From Paenibacillus glycanilyticus (GTDB lineage: Bacteria; Bacillota; Bacilli; Paenibacillales; Paenibacillaceae): a stretch of 64,000 nt of DNA. Positions 7,987 to 17,074 of this stretch are shown in pieces. The stretch spans positions 170,108-234,107 of the forward strand of contig NZ_BSSQ01000008.1 of assembly GCF_030161375.1 (NCBI RefSeq). Reading direction: 5' to 3'. Position 1 is the stretch's first letter. Every line of letters starts with the position of its first letter. A program made the position numbers and the translations under genes. The notes beneath the pieces are model-generated. The model did not search any database. It was not told the DNA's origin and saw only the letters and a list, made by a program, of their open reading frames with translations.

Positions 7987-8889
7987 TTATACGTTGCTAA
8001 GCTCGCGCTCCTCAGCGGCAGCAGCAGAATCCGTCTGCTCATGCGCATGGTAAGAGCTTCGTACAAGCGGTCCCGACTCTACGTGACGGAAGCCCCGCTT
8101 ATACCCTTCTTCCTTCAAGCTTTTGAATTCATCCGGGTGCACGTAACGCGCGATCGGCATGTGGTTTGGCGTAGGCTGCAAATATTGTCCAAGCGTCAAA
8201 ATATTGCAGTCCACCGCGCGAAGATCATCCATCGCTTGAAGCACTTCTTCATATGTTTCGCCAACGCCAAGCATAATGCTCGATTTCGTTGGAATTTTTG
8301 GATTCATTTCTTTGGCGCGCTGCAACAGCTCAAGCGATCTTCTGTACTTCGCTTTGGCCCGTACCCGGTTCGACATCCGTTCAACCGTCTCAATATTGTG
8401 GTTCAGAATGTCCGGTTTGGCATCCATTACGACTTGGAGGGAATCTGCATTCCCCATAAAGTCAGGAATCAGCACTTCGACGCGGGTGAAAGGCATCCGT
8501 TCACGGATGGCCTTGATCGTACCGGCGAAGATCGATGCGCCGCCGTCAGCCAGATCATCGCGGGCTACGGAAGTAACCACGCAGTGGCGTAGTCCCATCT
8601 GTTCGGCAGCTTCCGCCACACGTTCCGGCTCCTGCAGGTCGAGTTCGGTCGGAAGACCTGTCTTGACCGCGCAGAACCGGCAAGCCCGCGTACAAATATC
8701 GCCAAGAATCATAAAGGTAGCCGTTCGATTCGCCCAGCATTCGTAAATATTCGGGCAACGCGCTTCCTCGCAGACCGTGTGCAGCGTTTTGGTTCGCATC
8801 ATATCTTTAATTTCGGAGTAGTTACCTTCGGTTGTAAGTTTTATTTTAAGCCAGTCCGGCTTTTTGAGTTTTTCTTTATTCGATTTCAT
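7987..8889 (-). CDS. lipA: Lipoyl synthase
   Basis: Radical SAM enzyme that inserts two sulfurs into octanoyl groups on lipoyl domains. The 300-residue product has both iron-sulfur motifs: C40/C45/C51 for the auxiliary cluster ([12 protein letters not shown]) and C66/C70/C73 for the SAM-binding cluster (CTRACRFC). The conserved C-terminal RSSYHA motif is also present. ATG 8889 lies 8-9 bases after AGGG. It heads a likely two-gene unit with yutD. No octanoyltransferase gene is adjacent. Confidence 0.96.
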   Translation of the reverse strand: MKSNKEKLKKPDWLKIKLTTEGNYSEIKDMMRTKTLHTVCEEARCPNIYECWANRTATFMILGDICTRACRFCAVKTGLPTELDLQEPERVAEAAEQMGLRHCVVTSVARDDLADGGASIFAGTIKAIRERMPFTRVEVLIPDFMGNADSLQVVMDAKPDILNHNIETVERMSNRVRAKAKYRRSLELLQRAKEMNPKIPTKSSIMLGVGETYEEVLQAMDDLRAVDCNILTLGQYLQPTPNHMPIARYVHPDEFKSLKEEGYKRGFRHVESGPLVRSSYHAHEQTDSAAAAEERELSNV

Positions 8890-9020
8890 CTAGAATTCCC
8901 TGCTTTCACTTTCATTTGGACAGCTGAATCTCACCGTTTATTATAGCATAGTTCGGATAAAATCCAATGATTTGCAAAACATAACGAATATTGCTTCGAG
9001 CTATCGAAAGGGTGGAACGA

Positions 9021-10064
9021 TTGAAACAGACTTTATCACTTGCGCTTGCTGCCGTTGTCGCTTCCATGCTTATATCCGGGCAATTAGGCTATGCAAATCC
9101 AAGCGTTAGCAAAACGGTGCAGGCAGAGGCCCAATCTTCAGGCGGGGCAGCTGATCCGCTCGTCACCAGACAGCAGCTGTACGACCGCCTTAGTGAGGTT
9201 ACCGGCATTCCTTGGTACCGTCTTGCAGCTGTTGATCAATATGAGCGTACTCTGTCCAAAGCACGTCCAAAAGCACGTCCGCAGCTGGGAAGTTTCGTTG
9301 GGATCTACATGGACGAGGAACAGTGGGCCGGGGCGTTCAACCCAGATCCGTCCGACCATGTACCGGCTTCTATCCAATGGTTCAACGGCGTCGGCCGCGA
9401 CGGAGACGGCGATGGATTTGCCGACCGTACAAACGATGTTGATTTGCTGTATTCGGTAGCAACCAGGCTGCTTCAAAACGGCGGGTCGACCGAAGACGAT
9501 TTCGCAATAGGTTTATGGGAATTCTACCATAACAGCAGAGCCGTTCAGCGCATTCAACAATTTTCCAGCATCTACGCTACCTTCGGCCGATTGGATTTAT
9601 ACGAGCATGCTTTCCCCGTTCCGGTGGGAACCAATTATTCGTACCGGAGCACATGGGGCAATGCCCGGGGTTGGGGAGGAAGGCGCACTCATGAAGGAAC
9701 CGATATTTTCGCCAATTACGGTATTCCCGTCCGAAGCACATGCTTTGGCGTCGTGGAGGTAAAAGGCTGGAACCCTTATGGAGGCTGGCGTATCGGGATC
9801 CGGGATTTGAACAATTATTATCATTATTACGCCCACTTGTCCGGCTTTGACAAGACAGTTGGCATCGGAACGATTGTCAAACCCGGCCAGACCATCGGTT
9901 GGGTCGGCAGCTCCGGTTACGGCAAACCGGGAACGCAAGGCAAATTCCCGCCTCACCTTCATTACGGCGTATATCGGGACCGCGGGCTTATCGAATGGGC
10001 CTTCGATCCGTATCCGCTGCTAAGACATTGGGAGCAAGATGAACGGCGTCGGTTAAACCGATAA
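9021..10064 (+). CDS. Secreted M23 family peptidase (LytM-type)
   Basis: A 347-residue exported cell-wall peptidase. TTG 9021 follows AAAGGGTGG and gives a signal peptide (KQTLSLALAAVVASMLISG, cleavage near residue 25). A less conserved domain of about 180 residues follows, containing DGDGDGFADRTND, which resembles a calcium-binding repeat. The zinc peptidase domain begins near residue 205 with HEGTD (His near 223) and ends with PHLHYG (near 313). These are the M23 ligands. It probably cuts peptidoglycan cross-bridges or stem peptides. It is divergent from lipA and followed by a terminator shared with yunB. Confidence 0.9.
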   Translation: MKQTLSLALAAVVASMLISGQLGYANPSVSKTVQAEAQSSGGAADPLVTRQQLYDRLSEVTGIPWYRLAAVDQYERTLSKARPKARPQLGSFVGIYMDEEQWAGAFNPDPSDHVPASIQWFNGVGRDGDGDGFADRTNDVDLLYSVATRLLQNGGSTEDDFAIGLWEFYHNSRAVQRIQQFSSIYATFGRLDLYEHAFPVPVGTNYSYRSTWGNARGWGGRRTHEGTDIFANYGIPVRSTCFGVVEVKGWNPYGGWRIGIRDLNNYYHYYAHLSGFDKTVGIGTIVKPGQTIGWVGSSGYGKPGTQGKFPPHLHYGVYRDRGLIEWAFDPYPLLRHWEQDERRRLNR

Positions 10065-10115
10065 AAGGGGCTATCCTAAAGGCCAATCCATTGGACCTTT
10101 TGGGATGCCCCTTTT
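10063..10115. terminator. Bidirectional terminator between the M23 gene and yunB
   Basis: AAAAGGGG at 10063-10070 pairs with CCCCTTTT at 10108-10115, with a further inner pairing of AAAGG and CCTTT. T-rich sequence follows on both strands. Confidence 0.8.
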
Positions 10116-10120
10116 ATTTT

Positions 10121-11254
10121 TTAACTACCGTCTCCTGCATTAGCGTTACTAGCGTTATTAGCCGAATTGCTGCCACCCGAAGGCAGCGGCGAATTTTCGG
10201 AATCAAGCTGTTCTTTCAGCATACTTCCGTCCGACGGTTGGGTAACCCCCTCGCCTTTGGACATCGGCAGCGAAATATTCGGAGCATCCGGGGCAGAGTC
10301 GCCGACGGGTTTGCCTTCGTTATCGTAGTAATACATCGGCACATCGCCAACCACAAGCAGGTATGAAATCGGAATTTCCGTCTCTACGATTTGAGGATCC
10401 GTCTCGAACGGGACGATAATCGCCACCTCTGATACGATGTGGATGTACACTTCAATAAGGATCATATTGATGCCCGCGTTCGTCTGGCGCGTGTTCAAAT
10501 CCACCTTTACCGCGCCAACAGGCTCGAATTTAACCGGGATTCTTGGGCCGTAGGTTGAGATCAGCGCACTGCCCAGCGCATTGCCGACCGGAATATGCTC
10601 GGGAATTTCCTTCAAATCATCGAGCGTAGCCTGCACCGTCTTGATCGTCTCCGAACGGATCTTCGTATGCTCGGCGTAGTTCAGCATAAACCCGGACACT
10701 TTGCCGCTGCTGTTCATTTTCCAATCGATCAGCTTCTCGAAATCGGCATTGCTGACAACCTCGTCGGTCGTTGCTTTATTGATGGCTTGCGTGGCGACCT
10801 GCTTGATCCGAAGCTGCGCAACCTTCATAAGCGGCGGACGCAAATGCTTCTCGATATAAACCAATGATTGAATCGAGCCGATGAGCAGGATAAGAATGCT
10901 GACGACAATCCATAACTTGGTTCGCCGTTTGCCGGACTTCAGTCTGGTTCCTCCGCCGCTTCCGCCGGAAACAGAGCTGATGCTCATCGTCTTAATCCCT
11001 CTTCCTGCCGCTTTAACCGGACGTCTGCGCGGCTGCCACATGCCGCCCCAGCTACTTGCGGGCTTTGGCTTGCTTGGAGAACGCCACTTGCTCTTGCTTT
11101 TTGTTCCCCATGGCTTTGGAGTGCTGCTTGGAGTAGAGATTTTGCTCCCCCAGCTGACCCGCTTTACCTTGGCAAAAGGACGGTTAGACCATAGTTGCTG
11201 CCGGCTCAGGCCAAATGATCGAAGCAACCATCCCCTTCTTCCCCATTTTGTCAT
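10121..11254 (-). CDS. yunB: Sporulation protein YunB
   Basis: The C-terminal 260 residues match YunB: one membrane anchor (LWIVVSILILLIGSIQSLVYIE, near residue 115), then LRPPLMKVAQLRIKQVATQAIN, VGNALGSALISTYGPRIPVKF and EVAIIVPF. In Bacillus subtilis this is a sigma-E-dependent sporulation gene. The protein is longer than its Bacillus relative because of a very basic Trp/Ser/Pro-rich N-terminal region of about 90 residues. ATG 11254 has a strong AGAGGTGGTGG site. A second in-frame ATG at 10987 follows AAGAGGG and would give a 288-residue protein nearer the family length. An acidic tail ends the protein. Confidence 0.85.
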   Translation of the reverse strand: MTKWGRRGWLLRSFGLSRQQLWSNRPFAKVKRVSWGSKISTPSSTPKPWGTKSKSKWRSPSKPKPASSWGGMWQPRRRPVKAAGRGIKTMSISSVSGGSGGGTRLKSGKRRTKLWIVVSILILLIGSIQSLVYIEKHLRPPLMKVAQLRIKQVATQAINKATTDEVVSNADFEKLIDWKMNSSGKVSGFMLNYAEHTKIRSETIKTVQATLDDLKEIPEHIPVGNALGSALISTYGPRIPVKFEPVGAVKVDLNTRQTNAGINMILIEVYIHIVSEVAIIVPFETDPQIVETEIPISYLLVVGDVPMYYYDNEGKPVGDSAPDAPNISLPMSKGEGVTQPSDGSMLKEQLDSENSPLPSGGSNSANNASNANAGDGS

Positions 11255-11270
11255 GATCCACCACCTCTAA

Positions 11271-11406
11271 AAGAATTACCACATCTTTGGCTCTGGTGGA
11301 GCGCCACTGTGGTAATTCTTGCTTCGTAAGCTTAGACCCAAAGAATTACCATGCAAGTGGCCGGTTCAAGCCACTGAGGTAATTCTCACTTCGTAAGCTT
11401 AGACCT
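11271..11406. repeat. Two tandem copies of a dispersed hairpin repeat
   Basis: Copy 1 spans about 11271-11339 and copy 2 about 11340-11406. Each has AAAGAATTACC, a variable middle of 30-35 bp, GGTAATTCT and then CTTCGTAAGCTTAGACC. The two arms form a hairpin. Related copies lie at about 16871-16938 and, inverted, at 22528-22624. The rest of this 236-base gap shows no gene. Confidence 0.85.
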
Positions 11407-11490
11407 TTGTCCCGTACCTCTACATGCTTATGCAGGGCAAGGACAAAAAAGACGGCCAGGCGTCAGACGAAAGGGGGGCGTGAGGACCGT

Positions 11491-11970
11491 TTAGTTCCAA
11501 TATCCCTTGTGAATGGCTACAACTTCTTCCTCAAGTTCAGGGAAAGGTCCGATGACTTCAATTGGCTTTTGGCCCTTTGAGAAAATATCCCGGCAAGGCA
11601 AATTAAAGGTCGGATTTTGCTCGTGATCACCCGTAAGCTTCAGCAGCGCTTCTTCTGTTGCCGCATACACCACCTTGCCCACGTTGCCCCAATAGATAGC
11701 GCCCGAACACATCGCACATGGCTCGAAGGTTGTATAAAGCGTATAGTTCCACAGATCATGATGATCGAATTGATGCGAGGCTTTTTCCATCAAAGCGGTT
11801 TCGGCGTGACCCGTACACCGTTTTTCCGTAATCTCGACGTTCTCCTGCTCCAGCACAATTTCGCCCTCTTCATTAACAAGAATCGCTCCAAACGGCGTAT
11901 TGCCGTTTTCTCTCGATTTGCGGGACACCTCAATGGAATATTTCAAATAATACTCGTGATCATGCTTCAT
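11491..11970 (-). CDS. Cytidine/deoxycytidylate deaminase family nucleoside deaminase
   Basis: A 159-residue zinc deaminase. The zinc motif is complete: H55 and catalytic E57 (GHAETALM), then C85 and C88 (EPCAMCSGAIYWG). The overall sequence is closer to guanine or purine-nucleoside deaminases than to TadA; substrate is not certain. I start at ATG 11970, after AAGGGAGCGATCGAAC. The longer frame to 12069 has no family match and no binding site. It is a single gene flanked by the dispersed repeat pair on the left and an opposite-strand gene on the right. Confidence 0.85.
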   Translation of the reverse strand: MKHDHEYYLKYSIEVSRKSRENGNTPFGAILVNEEGEIVLEQENVEITEKRCTGHAETALMEKASHQFDHHDLWNYTLYTTFEPCAMCSGAIYWGNVGKVVYAATEEALLKLTGDHEQNPTFNLPCRDIFSKGQKPIEVIGPFPELEEEVVAIHKGYWN

Positions 11971-12164
11971 GTTCGATCGCTCCCTTCGTTTCCATTTATG
12001 ATAGTCAATAGAGGTACTCGGAGTAAACGAGCCTGAGGCAACTTTGTAGCGGAGACTAACACGGAGCATAAGTGTTTAGTTGTAACGCACAGGTCATTCG
12101 TAAGGAGCAGACGCTTATGCTATAATAGCCGAAGCATATTTATGGATTGATGATGGAGGATGTT

Positions 12165-12650
12165 ATGTTAAATTTTGAGGAAAAGCTAGCCATAATCGAA
12201 TCGTTCACGGAGCTGACACGTTCCAATGTGTCTCTCGGACGCGTAAATTTCCAATTTGAGGACAGCCTGTATGATCGAAAAAACGTCGTTTACCACCTGC
12301 ACCCGAACGGTAACGGCTTCGTCTATGCAGGACTTCTGCGCAACTTCAGCCAGGATGACAAAGGAATGATCAATATCCGCGATTATAGCGAGCTTCAGCT
12401 CCGCACGCTTCTTCGTCAGTCCATTGACTCCTTATCGGTACGTGAGGAAGAGCCTGCGCCAAAGCCTTCGCGCAATCGCAAAAAGAAAGATCAATTGTGG
12501 ACGAATGAGGAAAATCAAAGCCTCGTTGTCAAATGGGAAGATGATATGTGGTATATCTATTCCGGCATTAACCTCGAAATGGCGTTTGAGACGCATAAAG
12601 AGGTTGAGGCGTATATGGAAGAGGAAGGGTTTACTCGGGAACTGGGATAA
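12165..12650 (+). CDS. Uncharacterised 161-residue protein
   Basis: I do not recognise the family. The start is ATG 12165, five bases after TGGAGG. The N-terminal half (residues 1-90) looks globular, with a strand-rich stretch around NVVYHLHPNGNGFVYAGLL. A basic linker of about 15 residues (PSRNRKKKDQ) follows, then a second short domain with WTNEENQSLVVKWEDDMWYIYSG. No signal peptide or membrane helix is seen, so it is probably cytoplasmic. It ends in a clear terminator and stands alone. Confidence 0.75.
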   Translation: MLNFEEKLAIIESFTELTRSNVSLGRVNFQFEDSLYDRKNVVYHLHPNGNGFVYAGLLRNFSQDDKGMINIRDYSELQLRTLLRQSIDSLSVREEEPAPKPSRNRKKKDQLWTNEENQSLVVKWEDDMWYIYSGINLEMAFETHKEVEAYMEEEGFTRELG

Positions 12651-12694
12651 GGCAAGCTGGATCAATCATCTATTAGCTATATTGAACACTAAAA

Positions 12695-12734
12695 AAGCGA
12701 TTAACCTAAGGCGAAAAGCCCTGGTTAGTCGCTT
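12695..12734. terminator. Terminator shared with eutC
   Basis: AAGCGATTAACC (12695-12706) pairs with GGTTAGTCGCTT (12723-12734) with one mismatch. It has A-rich and T-rich flanks, and lies between two convergent genes. Confidence 0.78.
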
Positions 12735-12740
12735 CTTATA

Positions 12741-13457
12741 TTAAAAAACAAGTTCCGTACCGCTTCGCCTCTGATCCAGCATAGCTTTCAGCATGGAAGC
12801 AATTCTTGCGCCGGCTTCAGCTGGCGGAGTACCGCTCTCATGGATATTGGAGATCACATTACGGTCCGAATCCAGCTTCCCGATGCAAGGCTTGTAGCAC
12901 ATATAGGCACTCATGGAGCTCGCGGACAGCAGTCCCGGGCGTTCCCCAATTAACAAAACCAACACCTCCGGCTGCAAAATATCACCGATATGATCCATGC
13001 TACCTACTCTGCCGCGCTCTACATAGATTGGCGTACCTGCCTCGAGACCGAGGCTATTCAGCGAGTCGAGCAAAGAGGAATAGACCTCCTTCAAATTGGC
13101 TTCAATGGCCGCTGCGCTAAGTCCGTCCGATACAACAATCTGCACTTGCGGCGCATGAAGGCAGCTTGCTTGTATCGCGTCTGCGGACGTTGTTGTAAAT
13201 CTCCTGCCGAGATCAGGACGCTTCAAATACTGAACCTTGTCTGAAGCGAGCGTATTGACGGAGAGTAAACCCATCTCTTCAATGAGTTCGCGGGGGACCT
13301 CGCTGTACACCGCGTCTATAGCGGCCGCATGATCAAGACGCAGTCTCAGCATGTTGCTCGTAAGCGGCCTAGTACCGGCTCGCCCCACATCGATACGTGC
13401 CCCAGTCGTGCTTTTCAGCTCATTCCAAGTTTCCACCTCTGAAGAAATATCGTTCAT
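12741..13457 (-). CDS. eutC: Ethanolamine ammonia-lyase small subunit
   Basis: Light chain of the coenzyme-B12-dependent enzyme that converts ethanolamine to acetaldehyde and ammonia. The 238-residue product has the conserved LRLRLDHAAAIDAVYSEVP, the QIVVSDGLSAAAIEANL segment and the LLIGERPGLLSASSMSAYMCYKP block typical of EutC. ATG 13457 follows AGGGAGGAGGGG, 19 bases past the eutB stop. The frame's longer form to 13484 would overlap eutB and lacks a site. It is transcribed with eutB. Confidence 0.93.
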   Translation of the reverse strand: MNDISSEVETWNELKSTTGARIDVGRAGTRPLTSNMLRLRLDHAAAIDAVYSEVPRELIEEMGLLSVNTLASDKVQYLKRPDLGRRFTTTSADAIQASCLHAPQVQIVVSDGLSAAAIEANLKEVYSSLLDSLNSLGLEAGTPIYVERGRVGSMDHIGDILQPEVLVLLIGERPGLLSASSMSAYMCYKPCIGKLDSDRNVISNIHESGTPPAEAGARIASMLKAMLDQRRSGTELVF

Positions 13458-13476
13458 CACAGCATTCCCCTCCTCC

Positions 13477-14844
13477 CTACACAAAGATCTTCGGATCTCC
13501 TGCTCTGGCAGTCAGCCTGCCGTTCTTCATCAGCTCCATTCCCTCGAGCCAACGCTCGAACGCTGGCGCCGGCCGGAGGCCCAACGTTTCCCTCAGTGTC
13601 GCGATATCATGATAGCTCGTGGACTGATAATTCAGCATGCAATCGTCCGCCATAGGCACTCCGATAAGAAAGTTAACGCCTGCTGCCGCGAGCAATACGG
13701 CGAGATTATCCATATCATTCTGATCAACCTTCATATGGTTCGTATAGCAAACATCAACTCCCATAGGTAGTCCATGAAGCTTGCCCATGAAGTGATCCTC
13801 AAGCCCGGCGCGAATGACCTGCTTGCTGTCATACAAATATTCAGGTCCGATAAAACCCACGACCGTGTTTACCATAAAAGGCTTATAATGCCGGGCCAGC
13901 CCATAGCAGCGTGCCTCAAGCGTGAGCTGATCTATGCCATGATGAGCCTCGGATGATAGCTCCGAGCCTTGCCCTGTCTCGAAATACCACCGATTCGGCC
14001 CTGTCGAAGTTCCTTCTTGTCTGATAACTTCATCGGCCTCGTCAAGCAGCGCTGCGGTGATCCCGAAAGCCTTATTCCCAAGCTCGGTTCCCGCTAAGCT
14101 TTGAAACACCATATCGGCTGGTGCTCCCATGCGGATGGCGCGCAGCTGCGTTGTAATATGAGCTAGTACACAATTTTGCGTGGGTACCTCCCAGCGGGTC
14201 ATCACATCCTTCGTCATCGAAAGGATATTATAGACGCTATCCGCCGTATCAATAACCGGATTAATTCCAATTACGGCATCTCCAATGCCATAAGCAAGCG
14301 CCTCATAGAGCGAAGCCCTTATGCCGTGCAGATGATCAGCGGGATGATTCGGCTGGGCTCGGCCTGCGATGACGCCCCGCTGTCCCATCGAATAGTTGCA
14401 AGTCGTCACAACCTCCATACGGGAGGCTGCTTGAATGAGATCCAGATTGCTCATTAGCTTGGCGCATGCAGCGATCATTTCGCTCGTCAGCCCTTGACCT
14501 ACACGAATGAGAGAATTGGAACCGCCACCGCCTTCCATCTGCAGCAACTGCTCCCTGAGCTCAGCGACAGTCCAGTTCTTAATCCGTGCGTACATTTCCT
14601 CATCCAAATCGGATTCAATGATACGAGATACCTCATCGGTCTCCGCAGGGAGCAATGACGATTCCCGGATATCCGATAATCGAAGCTCCGCCAGAACCAT
14701 CTTCGCTGCCACCCGCTCCGCTGCGTCCTCGGCAGACAGTCCTGCCAGCCTGTCTCCCGATTTCTCCTCATTGGCTTTGGCCATAACCTCCTTAAGGTCA
14801 CGGAATTGATAATGTCTCCCTCGCACGGCTGCCGTCAGCTTCAT
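13477..14844 (-). CDS. eutB: Ethanolamine ammonia-lyase large subunit
   Basis: Heavy chain, the catalytic TIM barrel that holds adenosylcobalamin together with EutC. The length of 455 residues is normal. Characteristic stretches include EVVTTCNYSMGQRGVIAGRAQPNHPADH, shortened here as NYSMGQRGVIAGRAQPNH, plus GDAVIGINPVIDTADSV and YFETGQGSELSSEAHHG. The start follows AAAGAGGTG. No eutA reactivase, transporter, EutV/W regulator or microcompartment genes lie nearby. No cobalamin riboswitch could be recognised in the roughly 90 bases before the gene. Confidence 0.95.
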   Translation of the reverse strand: MKLTAAVRGRHYQFRDLKEVMAKANEEKSGDRLAGLSAEDAAERVAAKMVLAELRLSDIRESSLLPAETDEVSRIIESDLDEEMYARIKNWTVAELREQLLQMEGGGGSNSLIRVGQGLTSEMIAACAKLMSNLDLIQAASRMEVVTTCNYSMGQRGVIAGRAQPNHPADHLHGIRASLYEALAYGIGDAVIGINPVIDTADSVYNILSMTKDVMTRWEVPTQNCVLAHITTQLRAIRMGAPADMVFQSLAGTELGNKAFGITAALLDEADEVIRQEGTSTGPNRWYFETGQGSELSSEAHHGIDQLTLEARCYGLARHYKPFMVNTVVGFIGPEYLYDSKQVIRAGLEDHFMGKLHGLPMGVDVCYTNHMKVDQNDMDNLAVLLAAAGVNFLIGVPMADDCMLNYQSTSYHDIATLRETLGLRPAPAFERWLEGMELMKNGRLTARAGDPKIFV

Positions 14845-14935
14845 ATTCTTTCACCTCTTTATTTATACATCATATGCAGGTATTCCTTAGCCATTGCGTT
14901 TAATCCTCCAGCACTAGAGCTCCTATAACAAAAAA

Positions 14936-14957
14936 ACCTCCACCGGCCAGTGGAGGT
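14936..14957 (-). terminator. Terminator of the LTA-synthase-like gene
   Basis: ACCTCCAC (14936-14943) pairs with GTGGAGGT (14950-14957). An A-run to the left becomes the T-tract on the minus strand. Confidence 0.85.
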
Positions 14958-14970
14958 ATTCGTATTCTAA

Positions 14971-16857
14971 TTATGGCTGTCGCTTCGGCAACTGCTCTAC
15001 ATATTGGTCCGACAAAGTCATCAGCTTCATGATGTAGTCGTAATCATCGCGGTACTCGGCGAAATCGGCAACCGGCTCCATCGTTTTGATCGAATAGGCG
15101 GTGCCGTCGTTGAAGCCTTTGCCCGGAACGAACAGGATGTCGTTATTGAAGAAGGATCCCGTCGGAAGGTAGTAACGCATTCCAAACACGTTATGGTTGA
15201 TGTTCAGCAGGTCGTGTCCAAAAGCAACGACATTGTCTTCTGCCGGTTTGACCCCAAGCAAATTCGCCAAAGTCGGCATAATATCGAGTTGCCCGCCCGG
15301 CTGATCGACGACCTTGCCATTGCTCTGGCCTGGCACATGGATTATGAGCGGAATATTGAATCGGCTGAGCCGGTCATCGTAATGGATGCCAAGCTGCTTG
15401 CTGATCTCATCCGCGCTTGCTTTTTCCGGCTGCAAGCCAAAATGGTCGCCATACGCAACGAGTACGGTATCCTCCCACATGCCATTCGCCTTCAGCCGGT
15501 CGATCAAGGTGCCAAGCGCATAATCGGTGTAATGGACAGCCTCTAAATAATTGCCTAACTGCGTCCCCACCATTGCCTCAGGCAGATTCAGACTTTTCTT
15601 GTCATCCGGCACTTCGAACGGGAAGTGGCTCGATACCGTCACCATCTGTGCGTAAAACGGCTTGTTCTGCCCATGCAAGGTCTGAAGCTTCTCGACCGCA
15701 ACGCGGTACAGCTCCTCATCCGATGCGCCAAATTCATTAAAATGATCATTGGTGTAATACGGCTTGTCAAAATAATGGTTAAAACCAAGCGCCGGATACA
15801 GCTTGTCCCGGTCCCAGAACGTCACATCGTTTACATGAAACGTATTGGCTTCATACCCCATGCTCTCCAGCATACGCGGCATGCTTGGCAGTTCGCGGTT
15901 ACCATAACCCGTCGACATCGCGATTTTGCCCGTCGGATAGATCGAAGTATTCGACATAAACTCCGCATCCGACGTATTGCCTTGGCCAATCTGCTGATAA
16001 ATATGCGGGAAATAATAACTCTCGTCCGCCAGCTTATTAAGCACCGGCGTTAGCTCCATGCCGCCAACGGACAAATGAAGCGGAAAGTTTTGAAAAGCTT
16101 CCAATTGAACTACGATCACATTTTTCCCCTGAGCGCTGCCAAATTGAATTGGAGCTTGCCCCGGCTGATCCTTATAAGAATAGGATGACATCAGCTGGGC
16201 GATTTCGGTTTTGGTCTGCTCGATATTCCCGCTTTCCGCCAACGCTTTCTCCGTGCGGTTGTCCCAAGCCGCGGCCGCTTGATACCCGACAAATCCCATT
16301 CCCTCCGCTTGCTCCAATTCATTAGAGACATCATTTCCGGAATAGATGATGGCACTAATGACAACGAGACAAGCAAGCAGACCGCTAAGTACGACACGTG
16401 TCTGACTGATTCTTTTCCGCCCGGTAACGCGGGTTCCACGAATCAAGCGAACCATATAAAGAACCGCTAATATCGCGAGGTCCATGAAATAAACATAGTA
16501 GACATTTTTGATCAACGAATCTACGCTGTCCTGAATTTGATTGACCTGGTCAAGCGCCTTAAGCGCCGTATAGGTAGGCACGGAGCCGTAATAACTGAAA
16601 TATACGGTTGAAGCAAACAGCAGCACCGAAACAATCAGGTTCACTACCCAATAAGCAATCCCTCTCCATCTTGCCCCCGTGGCAAGCTCCACCAGAAGCA
16701 GCAAACCAAGCCACGCTGCCGCGTCCGCGATCAGCCCGTTCCATTGCAGTTCCCCAAACAGGAACACGCGGAACAAAACGGATTTGCTCAGCAGAAGCAG
16801 GAACATCCAAATAAACGGCGAACGCCGGTGTTTGTCCTCATAGAACGAAATCAACAA
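14971..16857 (-). CDS. LTA synthase family membrane sulfatase-fold enzyme
   Basis: A 628-residue polyglycerol-phosphate synthase-like protein. About five membrane helices occupy the first 200 residues; an extracytoplasmic alkaline-phosphatase-fold domain follows. It keeps the nucleophile motif GQGNTSDAEF (Thr), metal-binding EAFQNFP, WDRDKLYPALGF, SSHFPFEVP and AYGDHFGLQPEK. These fit LtaS or a paralogue of the YqgS/YflE type that moves glycerol-phosphate from phosphatidylglycerol. I choose TTG 16857 as the start: AGGAG lies seven bases upstream. The ATG at 16887 falls inside a copy of the dispersed hairpin repeat, so it is unlikely to be used. Confidence 0.9.
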   Translation of the reverse strand: MLISFYEDKHRRSPFIWMFLLLLSKSVLFRVFLFGELQWNGLIADAAAWLGLLLLVELATGARWRGIAYWVVNLIVSVLLFASTVYFSYYGSVPTYTALKALDQVNQIQDSVDSLIKNVYYVYFMDLAILAVLYMVRLIRGTRVTGRKRISQTRVVLSGLLACLVVISAIIYSGNDVSNELEQAEGMGFVGYQAAAAWDNRTEKALAESGNIEQTKTEIAQLMSSYSYKDQPGQAPIQFGSAQGKNVIVVQLEAFQNFPLHLSVGGMELTPVLNKLADESYYFPHIYQQIGQGNTSDAEFMSNTSIYPTGKIAMSTGYGNRELPSMPRMLESMGYEANTFHVNDVTFWDRDKLYPALGFNHYFDKPYYTNDHFNEFGASDEELYRVAVEKLQTLHGQNKPFYAQMVTVSSHFPFEVPDDKKSLNLPEAMVGTQLGNYLEAVHYTDYALGTLIDRLKANGMWEDTVLVAYGDHFGLQPEKASADEISKQLGIHYDDRLSRFNIPLIIHVPGQSNGKVVDQPGGQLDIMPTLANLLGVKPAEDNVVAFGHDLLNINHNVFGMRYYLPTGSFFNNDILFVPGKGFNDGTAYSIKTMEPVADFAEYRDDYDYIMKLMTLSDQYVEQLPKRQP

Positions 16858-16870
16858 CTTCACACTCCTA

Positions 16871-16938
16871 AAAGAATTATCACCCAAACAGCCAGATGGC
16901 TGCTCGTGATGATTCTTGCTTCGAAAACATAAACTTAC
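16871..16938. repeat. Third copy of the dispersed hairpin repeat
   Basis: AAAGAATTATCAC at the left and GTGATGATTCTTGCTTCG at the right match the copies at 11.3 kb, including the downstream AAACTTAC. The arms pair around a middle that contains its own AGCCAGATGGCT hairpin. Confidence 0.7.
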
Positions 16939-16955
16939 GAAAAAAAAGAAAAGAA

Positions 16956-16971
16956 GCCGTCAATCGACGGC
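16956..16971 (-). terminator. Probable terminator downstream of the YhgE/Pip gene
   Basis: GCCGTC (16956-16961) pairs with GACGGC (16966-16971), with a long A-rich stretch to the left giving T-rich sequence on the minus strand. It lies about 105 bases after the stop codon. Confidence 0.6.
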
Positions 16972-17074
16972 CACCTTCATTGATCTTTACTTATTCTTCT
17001 TATATTAACCGATTTACAAGCCGGAAAAAAGGGCATGTGGATACATGTTCCATGTCAATTCCTAGACATGCCAT

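Noticed and set aside
14845..14935. Cobalamin riboswitch before eutB
   Set aside because: The gap is only about 90 bases and none of the conserved box sequences was seen.
16857..16887. ATG at 16887 as the start of the LTA-synthase-like protein
   Set aside because: It lies inside a repeat copy and has no binding site, while TTG 16857 has AGGAG at the right distance.
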